Shown piece by piece: positions 1 through 11,900 of a DNA stretch of 64,000 bases. Below the pieces are notes generated by a model. That model did not search any database. It worked only from the letters and a program-made list of their open reading frames with translations, and had not been told where the DNA came from. Position numbers and translations under genes: made by a program. Source of the DNA: Pterois miles. Its lineage: Eukaryota; Chordata; Actinopteri; Perciformes; Scorpaenidae. The DNA lies in contig CAMQGK010000327.1 in the NCBI GenBank assembly GCA_947000775.1, positions 15,027,501-15,091,500 on the forward strand, written 5' to 3'. Each line of letters opens with the position of its first letter. Position 1 is the first letter of the stretch.

Positions 1-34
1 CTAAACGCTGTATGAGTGCTGTACAGCGAGCTAG

Positions 35-96
<62 letters not shown>
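35..96. repeat. (ATCT)n microsatellite
   Basis: An uninterrupted ATCT tetranucleotide run of about 15 units lies close to the left edge of the window. It is a simple repeat with no coding content and is probably length-polymorphic. Confidence 0.97.
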
Positions 97-1830
97 TTTG
101 TGGGACACACACATAGCTTCCATTCACATGATGGGTATCAAACGATGTAGGCTACTCTGTTGGTGTCAGTATCACTTGGTAATGGTACCGGCATTGTAAT
201 TTTTTTAAATGATACGCAACCCTGATGAAAATAGATGATTTCTTGAGGAGGGAAACATATCTGAGTGTATGTTTACTTGCCAAGGTTATTATTTATTTCT
301 GTAACACACAAAAAACTTCAAGTTTATTATTTTATAGTGAAGAAAGTTTAGGGTGGTTTTGCGTGGTTAACCTCTGTGGCAATTTGCATCTGAGATTTGG
401 CAATACATGTAGTGATAATCTATGATAACAGAGAACATCTGAAAGATGTTGTGAAACAATAAAAAATATCCCAGATGGTCTGATCAAAAGATATCCTAAA
501 TAACACGCTGATCTTTCTAAATGAGTTGTCTATACACACCTTTTTCTAAGACATTAGACATATGAAGGAGTTTAGTGATAGCTCTTACTACTGTATATAA
601 TGAAGTGTCAGTAATTCATAATGCATAAATGGACCTCAGTCTGGGGAAGTAATTGAAACATTCATTTGATGCTATGATTTTATCCAATACACCTGAAGAT
701 AAAACAGAACTGTACCGTAAATGTACCTTTAACTGTGACATGCCATCACAGCTGCTGAAGTTCAGTTGCAAATAATTGTATACTCACAAGCAGCTTTTCA
801 TTTGCCAGAAAGCCATAATTCATCTCAGCGTGGGCGAGAAATTGCTCATGATTCAGAAGAAATAATTTCAACATATGGCTCACTCGTTCTTTGTTGTCAC
901 CTGCAATTACCTTGTTCAGAGGACCTCAATTATTTTCTCCTGATGTGTTAATTTCACAGTTTGTTTGCTTGTTCTTATTTCTCCTTCCCACAGGCCATAC
1001 TGCATTTGTTTTTACAGTTTATTACTGACTTTAACCCTGATGTGTATGTGCTGACAAACGGCACAATACCAGGACCATGAAACTGACCATCATTCATTTT
1101 ATTATTTACACTTGTGCTTTTCCTTCTGTGACATGTCAAAGTGTCTCCTGTGAAAAAGGCCTGTTGTGTAACAGAACAAACTCTCTCCTCTAGTCTTGCT
1201 ATGTTGTCGCTCTCATTTTATTTTTCTCTCACTTCAATCTGTCTGCTGTCTTTAAAGTATAAAATCTTACCACACTCACATAAACAAAGGTGGACACGCA
1301 TGGAGAAGCATCACAGCTTAGAGGCAGCGCTCAGCCCCTGCAAGCCACCATCCAATTAAATCCCCCCATTTCTACAGCTGTGATTTATCAGCCAATTATA
1401 CAAGTGGAGAGGAAAACATTATACTCATAAATAAAGTAAACAGAAAGTCTATCAAAACTGATCGATATAAAAAAAATAAGATAATAAACTTTATGCATCG
1501 CAATTAAGTTTATAGATGAAACAAATCTGTAGCCTGCTCCAGGCTGAGAGGATAAAAGGAGAGAGGAGATGATAAATGTATTGTATGAATATCCATGTTT
1601 ACAGCATATTTATTTGATCAATAGGAGCAAAAATACAGCCCTCTTGGTGTACTATTTGATAATCAAGTCTTTATGGTTTAACATCTAGTAGGATAAATAA
1701 GATTAATACTTTATACATTTCAATGGGGATTTAGAGCAACTTGATAAAAGAAAATTCCAATGTTATTTAATGTTAATACCATTTATTTACCTTTAAAATG
1801 AGGGTGATTTTAATCAAGCTGCATTTGGAC
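97..1830. other. intergenic DNA, no gene recognised
   Basis: AT-rich DNA. The longest open frames are about 60-70 codons and resemble no protein I know. I see no splice-bounded exon, RNA gene or intact mobile element. Confidence 0.6.
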
Positions 1831-2450
1831 TAGGGATGTTAATTATTAACCATTTAAGCATTAAGACATTAAGCATTTTAACCAATTGATGCTATCAGCC
1901 TCTGATTGGCTAGATCTTGTTGCCTCTGGTTGGTTGAATCAGTACAAGGAATGAGATTGGTTAGGGTTAGGGTAAGGCTATCAGGGTAAGCCAATCAGAG
2001 ACAGAGTAGGGCGGGTCAAGCCTTCGCTGGTAGGATTCGTAACTGGGGGCACTCAGGTTTTTAACAGCTAAAGCTAACTTTGGCTAAATTTCCCTGTTTC
2101 CTGAGTGACTACAATGCTAACAACATGGCTAAATCATCTTGGAATGCTGCATGGACATTCCCAATCTGGAATAACAGGAGGTTCATTGACCTGGTAAATT
2201 AATTGTCTTTTTTTTGTCGACAAACAACCTGTCATCTCCAAGTTAATGCTAGAGGCGACTCAAAGGCTATCTCCGTGTGAGCTAACTGGCTAACTAGCTA
2301 ACAACACTCTCTGCTACAGCTCGTTAGCAGAAGCAGGAAAACCACAGGTGTTGCTAATAATGTTAATGAGGGCTCATTAGGTGACACAGCAAGCCATTGT
2401 TTTGTGTCAGCATGAACAACACCAAAGGTCCTGGGACTTTAATGCAGCCT
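1831..2450 (+). mobile_element. hAT-like element fragment (TAGGGATGTTAATTATTAAC terminus)
   Basis: The left edge TAGGGATGTTAATTATTAAC recurs in inverse orientation at about 50,440-50,457, so it marks the end of a dispersed element. Inside are CCAAT motifs, then a short ATG frame at about 2,125 (starting MAKSSWNAAW) that runs into a GTAAAT donor-like site. This resembles the promoter and first exon of a decayed transposase gene. No transposase core domain is visible. The right boundary is a guess. Assignment to hAT is an inference from the terminus style. Confidence 0.4.
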
Positions 2451-3422
2451 TCATTAATGTAATTAGTTTCTCTGTAGTTTAAAAGTCTCAGTGTCTCCCA
2501 TGAGAAAGGTCTGTTTCTTTAGAGATGAAGTTATTTGGGAGAAAGAGTGGATTGATGTAGATTGTTGGGGCAGAACCTTTTTATGTTTATGTTGTGATTT
2601 TCAAGAAAATAAAAGCAAGTGAGAGATAGAGAGATAGAAAACTGTAACAGACGTACAGACAAGCAAATCCTCTACACGTCTACTTTGGAAAATGTGCTGA
2701 ATCATGAAAATGCTGAGAGCAGCGCAGGTTTTGTTGTCAATCACTTGCTAACTTCCATGGACACAAACAATAAAAAGAAATGTGTCCGGAATAAGTAAGC
2801 ACATTTTTCCTAGTAGCTGAGGAAAATATCTGAACTCACCTCACTCACTGTCTTACCTGTCTCTCAATGTTTCTTCATTTCTCCTCATGCTTGTGCATTT
2901 TTCTTCTATTTTTTCTTTCTCAAACTAGCCGGAAAATGTTGAATTGAAGTTTGTAATTGCGTAAGCTTTTAGCAACTAACTGTCACGTGTAATTTTCACT
3001 TGTAAAAGGGCAGTAGCAGCCCAGCTGGAGCTGTGTGCCTTCTTCTTTTCGTTTGTTTTACCAGACATTGAGCCAGAAAACAGCAGCAGCAAGGGGCCAT
3101 GTTAGCAGGACGGTGTTCTCTCAGGTACCAGAATGTTATTATGTGGTGCTTGTTTTTCCTCTGTGTGCCAATCGCAAGGTTAACAGTACAAATATGCATT
3201 CAGGTTACAGAGTAATCTACCATAAATATGACGTTGCACATACTACATTAGCCAACGCAGCACCATGACGGATGACATTTGTGGCAAAATTTGAGCCATG
3301 TTAAACTCTTTTTTCAGCAGAAGGGCCCAAAGTGACATCCTCACATTATTATTTAGGACCAACAGTCAAAAACAGGAAGAGATTAAAAATGCTAATTGAT
3401 CAAATCTTGATTGGTTAGAACA
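2451..3422. other. intergenic DNA, no gene recognised
   Basis: Mixed-composition non-coding DNA. The two overlapping opposite-strand open frames at 2,996-3,268 are short and unlike any known family. Confidence 0.55.
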
Positions 3423-4169
3423 AGGGTTGTCAATTGATTAAACCATGATTAATTGTACAGTTGTCCATAGTTAATTGTGATAAATCACAACATAATCACA
3501 CATTTTTCATCTGTTCAAAATGTACCTTAAAGGGAGATTTTCCAAGTATTTAATACTCTTATCAGCATGTGAGTGGGCAAATATGCTGCTTTATGCAAAT
3601 ATGCATATGTATACATATATTTATTATTGAAAATCAATTAACATCACAAAACAATGACAAATATTGTCCAGAAACCCTCACAGGTACTGTATTTAGTATT
3701 AAAAAAAATGCTCAAACCATAACATTGCAACCACGAAGAGACAACAACAGCTGTCAGTGTGCCAGTGTGCTGACTTAACCATGACTTGCCCCAAACTGCA
3801 TGTGATAATAATATGATAATATAACGAAGTGGGTATGTCTGTAAAGGGGAGACTCATTGGTACCCCTAGAACCCATTTTCATTCACATATGTTGAGGTCA
3901 GAGGTCAAGGGACCCCTTTGAAAATGGCCATGACAGTTTTTCCTCACCAAAATTTAGCATAAGGTTGGAGCATTATTTAACCTCCTTCCCGACAAGCTAC
4001 TATGACACGTTTGCTACCGATGGATTCCTTAGGTTTTCTAGTTTCATATAATATGATATTGATATTTCCACTCAACCTTTAAACCTGAGCCTGCAACAAT
4101 CTTAAAATCACAAATTGCATTAATACATTGAAGAAATTAACACGTTATTATTGCGTTAACTTGACAGCC
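3423..4169 (+). mobile_element. non-autonomous DNA transposon/MITE, family copy A
   Basis: The left end AGGGTTGTCAATTGATTAAA and the right end GTTAACTTGACAGCC form an imperfect terminal inverted repeat of the TAGGGCTGTCAA type common in teleosts. Internal blocks, for example the stretch with ATTGTCCAGAAACCCTCACA near 3,663 and the block with GGTCAAGGGACCCC near 3,903, recur in the same order at 18.1-18.9 kb and 21.2-22.3 kb. There is no transposase frame, so it is non-autonomous. It is probably hAT-related, but the superfamily is not proven. Confidence 0.75.
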
Positions 4170-5253
4170 GCAGTTGGAACTAAATGTTTCAGCCCAGTTT
4201 CCACATCAAACAAAAACAAAATTGTTAATATTGTGGCTGTTGGTTTCATACCCAAAGTTGGTTCCCAAGCCACAGCAAAATTGTTACTAGGGAAAAAAAA
4301 ATGCAGAGGATGAATTTATCCACAGGGATCACTAAATCTGACATGAACAGTGAAGGACACTGTTCGTGAAAACACACACATCACGATGACAATCAGTGAG
4401 GCAATTAAAGAATGACAGGGTCGCATCCTGAATATATAATGGTCACATAACGTGTCCGATAAGGCCCAGACATCATGACGTTCTCATTACTCTCACATAT
4501 CGTACACTCCAGAGCGCTCATTACCCTCTCAACATGCCTTCCTGTCTGCTCATTAGGTTTATATCTGTTTGTTCCCATCACACTTAGGTTTCTCCCTCTC
4601 CCTCTCTTTTTATACAACATACCAGTGAAGTCAAAGTATCATACCAACACCTCAGCTGAGACACACTAGTAAGTCACACACACACACGTCAAAGCACACA
4701 CACAACACTTTCTTTCAAGCTAGTGTAATGGGTGTCTCTGATAGGCCAACCACTAGACTTAAAATAGACACACCTCTTCTTACAGCATATCAGCTGACAG
4801 TGAGCCAAGTTGACACTGAGCAGTAATTCACCATCATTAAACCAGGACTATATACTTTTTGGTCTTCTTACAGCTGTAGACGCAGTAAGGAGATGTCAAT
4901 ACTTTGTAAGCTGTGAATTTAAACCTCAGCTGTTTACTGTGTAGTCTGAAATCTGTGTGGGATTTTAAAAAAGCTTGAAATATACTACATTTTGTTCTAA
5001 GTGGAGACTTCTACTAGCCTCAGGTGTTTGACTTTTGAATTAGGATACATTTTACTCACAAATCTAATTATCAGGGAAAGTACAATAGAGGAGATGCATT
5101 GTTTTGACATGAAATTCATGCTCATGAACACCTACTGTAAATTTCTATTAGGTGTTTGTTAGTGCTATATACCTACTCTACCCTACCTCCTCTGTATGGT
5201 GTGGCTCTGCTAGACTTGCCTCGGTTTTGGTACAAGTCCTTTTCTTCTGGTGT
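4170..5253. other. intergenic DNA, no gene recognised
   Basis: Non-coding DNA with a short CA-rich patch near 4,675-4,705. Open frames are no longer than about 70 codons and are unrecognised. Confidence 0.55.
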
Positions 5254-5637
5254 GTTTCCACTGCAGATAGTACCCCCTCAGTGTAGGCAGGATTGTCAGC
5301 TCATCGCCGTAGCAGCATTGTCTTGTGAGCTAAAATTTTGGGTTGACTGAATTAAAAATTGCAGTCAGTAGTGACGGTAGCTTGGCTATTGGCTATAAAA
5401 GTGGTAGGTTTTTCCAGTCGGGCTCGTGATGATTTGCTCTCACCAATCAGTGGTCTGCAGAGTTTAAATCCGCCTTCTCGTATAGGCTCAACTCGCTTGA
5501 AACCTCAACTGAGGTGGTACCAAAATGTGGAGTGGTTTGATTGGTACCATCCACAACTTTTGCTAATAGAAACACAAAAATAACCATTTTGTGTATTGTG
5601 TAACAAACTGAACTGGACTGGACTGCTTGGTGGAAAC
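5254..5637. mobile_element. putative MITE with GTTTCCAC termini
   Basis: The stretch begins GTTTCCACTGC and ends GCTTGGTGGAAAC, so the outer 8 bases are perfect inverse complements. The interior has no transposase and contains a TATAAAA and a CCAAT. The arrangement (ends that read as inverse complements around a few hundred bases of non-coding DNA) resembles short teleost DNA elements I have seen before. The family was not determined. Confidence 0.45.
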
Positions 5638-6695
5638 GTAGCATATCTATCCAGAATAACAACCCTTGTTGCTTCCCTTTCCTTTTCCTCAGTGGTTCTT
5701 TGGGAATAAGTGCTACACAAAAGAATTAGCACCTGTTTGTTTTTCTGGGTTTCTCTCTTGTAACTGCGTGGATAAATGACAGAGCCCATCTGTTAGAAGA
5801 CACCATCTCAGTTCTATTAATATTTCCTGAGCTGAGAAAATGACATGAAACCAAACAGTTTCTATATAAGAGCATTTTCCAGACTGAGGCTTATAATAAA
5901 TAGTGACCTCTAGGTATAGATTAATTATATTGGATATGAAGGAAATTGTCAATTTATCAGAATTTTTCAGACCCTAAGAAGCTGGTTTTAGTCACATCTG
6001 TACAGCAGTTAAACATCTTACTCTTGTGTTTCTAGCGTTGAAGGCAGAGCTGTGTTTTTTTTTTTGTCTAGTGTACCTTGTGTGAATTACAATAACAAAA
6101 CTATGTCTAGCATTTCATGAACACTCAAACAGCATCAGTAAGCCTGACTGTGATTGCCGTGATTGAGGTATATCAGCAGCTTTTAATAGAAAAAAAAAAA
6201 CATTGTGGAGACCAAGAACTCGAATAGTAAAGGCAAATCAGTGTTGAATCTAAATGGAGCACAATATGTCTTTTGTAATTGTGATCCTTGTCGGCAGTTG
6301 TTTGATTTTCTTGATGCACTTACATGTTTTTATTGACTTCTACTCTACTGACTTGATCATACTTGGGCTTAGATGGACTCATGTTTCAACTGTATTTGAT
6401 AATCATATCAGCGGTGCTCCTTGAGTGGGTGTGTGGTCAAATAATATTTGTCCATCTGATGCAGTGATTTAATGCATTTATTCATAGTTCAGTGTAGAAT
6501 TTAACCTATTCATTGTCCTACCACCTCTGCAGCAGATTGATATGTTATTCATTATCAGGCAGTGCTTTGTATTCATTGTATGTCTATAACTTTGTACAAG
6601 AGAGCAACAAGTAGCCAGAAAACTTTGAATTGATTCTGCAAGATCATCATAAAATAATTTTGCTGACATTATTAAACAGACTGATCACAGCTCTT
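5638..6695. other. intergenic DNA, no gene recognised
   Basis: AT-rich sequence with short T and A homopolymers near 6,055 and 6,190. No supported coding or RNA feature. Confidence 0.55.
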
Positions 6696-6699
6696 TAGC

Positions 6700-6978
6700 A
6701 CTGAACAATTTTGAAAAAATATCTAATTGTAATTATTTTCGACTGATATTGCAGTTGCGCTATGATTTGAGATATTTGAAAGAATGATCATTTTTACATA
6801 ATTATTCTCATTTTCATTGAATAACATATAGAAGAAGGGATCTATATCAGACAGATAGCCAAGACATCTCTGTAGTACCACAATATCTAAATTAAAATAT
6901 TTTTGACAGATTTCGAAATATTGCACCTCCTGTCATACTGTGATATTGATAATATTGATTAATTGTGCAGTCCTACTG
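6700..6978. mobile_element. decayed MITE fragment (GTGCAGTCCTA end)
   Basis: The segment has repeated ATATTG/TGATATTG motifs and ends ATTGTGCAGTCCTA. This matches the style of a frequent teleost element whose ends read roughly TAGGGCTGCACGATAT. The left terminus is decayed and I cannot place it exactly. No coding capacity. Confidence 0.45.
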
Positions 6979-7459
6979 CTCTTGTAGTTTTCACATAGGC
7001 CCCACTAGTTGTACACTAGTTATATTTGAGGGCGTGGATGTCTGCTATGCCAGAACCCTACATACCTGTAGAGCCACTGTATGGATGGACCACAACACCT
7101 TAGCACAGAAGAATAATTCAGCTGTGTCCATAAGTATGGCTGTTAAGTGTAACCATGCAGTACTACAAGCCATGTAAGGTTGATAACAATTACAGATGAT
7201 GTGCTGGAGGGTGTTTCACAAGACTGTGCAAAAGTTTAATCAGGTTCGGCTGACGAGCCTTCGCACACTGTGGCAATGCTTCCTTATAACCACAACGCTG
7301 CCAAATTTGATGTTTGATGTTTTGATTTGTTGTTTTGAGGTGTACTGCCAGCCTAAGCAGTCTGCATCTACGCTTACTACAATCTGAAGCACCTGGCTCT
7401 GGAAAGTTGCCCGTTTGCAGGGTAAACAGTGGAATTAGCACAGTGCTACAAGCTACACA

Positions 7460-7700
7460 CGACAGCGTAATCTACCTGGAATCCTCACACGCTCCTGTTT
7501 TAATTGGCTAACGCAGTGTGTTGCTGGAAGATGATGCCTCAAAGGTTGAAGCGAGATCAACTGTTTCGTCGGAGTCCCGTGCAGCATCGCGCACGCTGTG
7601 CTAAAGCAGTGGATGAGAAGGCTGCGGTCGGTGACGCAACGCTGTTGTCGGCCTGAACGCGACTTATAGCACAACAGAACGCGTGGTTCGTGTTTAACCT
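7460..7700. promoter_or_regulatory. CpG-dense patch, candidate regulatory element
   Basis: I count about 21 CpG dinucleotides in roughly 240 bp, far denser than the surrounding AT-rich DNA. Examples are clusters around 7,585-7,600 and 7,625-7,685. A 95-codon open frame on the minus strand covers it but resembles nothing known. It could be an unmethylated distal promoter or enhancer, the start of a non-coding transcript, or a young repeat that has not yet lost its CpGs. Confidence 0.35.
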
Positions 7701-7995
7701 TGGTCTCAATGTCACTCACCAGCTTCATGCCTCTCCACAACCCAACAGCCCGCCCCTCTTCCTCCAGCCCACAACACCACCACCTCCACCAGCCCCCACC
7801 CTCAGCTGGCGTGTTTGAGCTTCTCAGCAGGGGGCCTGCAGTTCCAGAGATATGTGGGGGTGGTGTGTATCAGTGTGTGTGTGATTATGTGCATATATGT
7901 GTGTGTGTGTGTAGCCTTTCGGCTTCTCCCTGGAAGTGCTAATGTGATAATTGAGTATTCCAAGTTCTGCCTGCAACTGTGTCACCATGGACAGT

Positions 7996-7996
<1 letters not shown>

Positions 7997-8041
<45 letters not shown>
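7997..8041. repeat. (CA)n microsatellite
   Basis: About 22 uninterrupted CA units. A shorter TG run lies upstream near 7,895-7,912. Open frames through here encode only threonine/histidine or cysteine/valine repeats and are not genes. Confidence 0.96.
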
Positions 8042-8920
8042 CCATCACACAGCTAGTTTGTCTCAGAATAGCTTCCTCACTTCTTGATGACATTCTTCAG
8101 CCTGAGTGTTGAATAGTTAGTGATAACACATGCAGAGATTAATCTGTTCTCTGTGTGTTGCTTTTGCGCTTTAGTGTGTCGCGTCATCTCAGATGTAGAT
8201 TGAGCAACACTTTTTTTTCCCATGGCGATTCAGTGAAAATGTCAAATTTTAATCTGTTATTTTTATGTCACTTCTGCATTGTTAAATGTAATTATTGAGT
8301 CTAAAAAAGCATGAAAGATGCGAGAAACCTACGAATAGAACATAACGTGCTCTCTCCCTCTCTTTCTCCCATCTTCATGCACCGTCTCACTGCAGGAAGA
8401 TAAAGCAGAAATATGTCTCAAGAATCCCTTTAAAGGAGCCACCAGCTCGCCCAGGGACCAGTGAGCAGCATCCAGGGACCAGCACTCGTCCCCTGCCCCG
8501 AGTCTGAGGAGCAGTGAACTGAAGAGATGATGCGTTCAGAAGCCAGTAGGTCATAGCTGTACTCGGAGGCTCCAGGCAAGCACATCACAGACAAACCAGA
8601 AAGGCACTCTCTGGCTTTCAATATTGATCACTTCTCACACTCACAAACACACACTCACAAACACACATCATATGTCAGAGAAATCAATGCGCAGACAAAT
8701 TTATACTGGCTGTGAACCAAGTAATTCTAGTAGTATTTGTGTTTTTTGAGTTTGGGTGAGATGGTGTACTGTATATGCATAACGGAGAAACGAGGAGAGA
8801 GTTGAAAAGTTGAATCCAGAAAGTTGTGTGAAGATTTTTAACAAACGATTGTCGGGGGGGGACTATATAGAGAGGAGGAGAGGAGGCGTAAAGGAGGCGT
8901 TGTCGGAAGGAGAAGAGAGG
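8042..8920. other. intergenic DNA, no gene recognised
   Basis: Non-coding. It becomes purine-rich (AGG/GAG runs) from about 8,790, leading into the inverted-repeat element at 8,922. Confidence 0.5.
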
Positions 8921-8921
8921 A

Positions 8922-8988
8922 GGGGATTAGGGTTGGCGGTTCGCTGTCGAACCAGCATCGATACAACGGCAGCATTTGCCTAATCCCC
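8922..8988. promoter_or_regulatory. nested perfect inverted repeats with TAATCC sites
   Basis: GGGGATTAGG (8,922-8,931) and CCTAATCCCC (8,979-8,988) are exact 10-bp inverse complements 47 bp apart. Each contains the TAATCC core bound by OTX/PITX-type homeodomains. Between them GGTTCG (8,938-8,943) and CGAACC (8,948-8,953) form a perfect 6-bp stem with loop CTGT. The layout suggests a cis-regulatory or structured element. Function is inferred only. Confidence 0.4.
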
Positions 8989-11900
8989 TGGTAATGGGAG
9001 CTTAGCAGCCTCCTCGGACACACAAACACTCCCACTGCCTCCTCCTCCTCTCTGCTCCTCTCTTCTCCTTTCCTGCCCTCTTCCCTACTCATTTACATAA
9101 CATTAGAAACATTAAGGCGGCTCCAACAAGGCCCCATTATGTGCGTGTTGGTTTTGGGTCCCATTGCGTCGGCCCCAAGGCTTTGGAGAGGAGAGAAGCA
9201 GAATGAGTCAGGACATCACAGAGGCTTGTCCACTGTTTTGTCTGTTGGAGATGGTTTGTGTGCCTCTAAAGGACTTATTGAAAGGAGAGAGACAGAGAGA
9301 GAGAAGGAGAAAGTGATTAATGCTTCTCTGAGAGTGCAGAGCTGGTGATCTGATTGCAGATGTGAGTCCAAAACGTCAGCTGTAACATCCTGAAAGTACA
9401 TCGGCTTCGGTTTAGATAGGTGTTGTCTGTTTTTCTGATAATTAATTAGGCTGGAGCACCGTGGCAATGATGTTTCATGGACGCTTCTTGGCACCAGAGT
9501 TGTTTTTCTGAGCTGAAGTTCAGACATCAAGGTGACAGAACTGATAACTGAAGTATTCACCTAACAAAGTATACATGCACACCTTTATTACCATGAGACT
9601 ATTCAATTTACTATTTAACACAGTAGCTTTTAAACCATAATATCCTAGCTTCAGGTTTGATATTGACAAATACGATGATATATTGTGCAGAAGTGTTGCA
9701 AAATAGCTGTTGAATTAAAAAAAGATCATAAAGCTAACAGCTGATGCAAAAACATTCTGTTATAAAAAAAATAAAATAAACATATAATCTATGACTTAAA
9801 AAACAGAAATCCTATCACTGGCGTACTTTGCAACCAATTAAGATGTGTGTATTATTAATACAAAATAATAATCATAGAATGATGCCAATAAGACTGAATA
9901 CTAGGTAATACTGTATGCCTCCATACTGGATACATATCTGGAAATTATTAAGTGAATAATATAGCTTCATAATCCTATTTGTGCTCTTATGTTTTCAGTA
10001 ACAAATGATGGAGGCCCTATGTAGTAAAAAATGTGGCCCTCTGACTTCAGGAATTAGGAGCCAACATTTTTATTAAAAAGGCTAAATCCACAGGTTAAAC
10101 ATAGGGCAGCAGGAAGATTACTCCACATCATATTACAGCTGTAACATTTTCAGAAATATACCATAATTAATAAATCGCTGCATGGCTCTAACATTATGCA
10201 CAACAGCATTTTCCCCACTATCTTTTAGTTCCCCATTCGGCCTGTATACAGATTGTGATGCACGCTATTAGATCATCATGAAATGACAGAAATTATACTC
10301 AGTCTATCATAGTCGTTGGTGAAAAGACACAATTCATGCTGCTCACATTTTTCACTGTGGATCATCATAAAACAATTAAAAATAATAGCTTTTCTTCCTA
10401 ATAGTGATTTGCATAAAACATAAAATATCTTACAAATGATTCATGTACATTAATTGTTCTTTTATGTGTACAGGCTATGGAAACCTCTAATGGAGGAGGA
10501 TGAATTATCTATCCATGCATCTAAATGAGCTGTAATAATGCATTTCCCTGCCACATGTTAGGTATTTTAACAGTATAAGTGCAATGATTTGTGAATACAT
10601 CTCAATTTGTTTTGGTAATTTTTAATTATTTTTTTAATTGATGTAATTAACTAGAAGGTAATAATGAATCGTGTCTGAGATTTAAAAGCAAATATATACT
10701 TAACAGTCACCAACAAACTGCAGCGTCACAGTGTGTACTGACATGGTACCAAAGACCTCACAAATATTTGCAGAAGTGACAAACACAGCCTGCAATTAAT
10801 CATCAAACTACACACAAACCCAGAACCACGAACCAGCAGAGAGAGACTAGCAACAGTGCTCAACGTTTCTCTGCTTTTTTTTTTTTTTTATAACTTTCCC
10901 CTTCTTCTTCGCTTTCATTTAGTCCCATAAAGCAGAGTTTTCAGTTGGCTTCAAAGCTCTGTGCAGAGCTCGGTTGGGGGCCTTCAAAGCCCCCTGTCTG
11001 TCGGCAGGTTTTTAGGCACAGAGAAAGCTTCTTGTTCTTTAAGGATTTGGCTCACAAATAACGCCCAGCTAGGGCCAAGGCGACTAGCTTGGACCCTGAC
11101 AGGATAGTAGACAGACTTCTGCGTTTTAGTGATGTGTTTTGGGGGCTATGCCTGCATCTCTCTGAGTGAGTACCTGCTCTGTTTGGTTATGGTCTGATGT
11201 TTTCTATGCTGTCCTCTTCTTAGAAATGTTTTGTGTGCTTACAAGAAAATGTTCTCGTGAATGTTTACAGTTGCTGTAACATGTTTACTTGTTGAGACTA
11301 AAAGAAAACATCTAAAGTGAATTTCAAATTTTTCTTATTGCGTTATTATGTCATGTTAAAGTGCACTTAAACATAATAATAAATAAAATAAAAAATCTGC
11401 AATAAAACTAGCTGTGTGTAAATAACAAAACCACCTTTGAGTTATAATCAGTATTATCTTAATATATACACAGTTTGAAAACATCAGCTTAATGAGTGCA
11501 GTGCATCAGCATGGGCCGACATTTTATTTCTGAGAGCAGTGCTTGTTTGATTTGACAGTTTGTTAGATGTGAGGGTTTGAAATAAGTCCCACAGTAATTA
11601 TAACGCATATGAGATCTTTTCTGGGTGACATAACATTATGGTTTTAGTTTTTTTCCACCCTATGTTCCTTAATTTAAACATGTATAGCGCTGTGATGGCA
11701 TTTGATATATACATATATATATATATCAGATTGCTGAAATGATACATTAACACTTTAATATGCCACGGCTCAGAGTGTTTCTGTCTTCTGTCTTTCTATC
11801 ATTCATTTCATGCTTCAAGCCTTGTTTTAATGGAAACAAAACAACAGGTTTCTGAGCTGTATAGCATGAAGAAGGGAGGAGACACAAACTTCCTCTGGCC

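Noticed and set aside
1954..1973. TTAGGGTTAGGG telomere-like motif
   Set aside because: Only two units within a repeat fragment, so not an interstitial telomere array.
9216..9560. 114-codon minus-strand frame
   Set aside because: Unrecognised product, no splice or promoter context, partly purine-repeat-driven.
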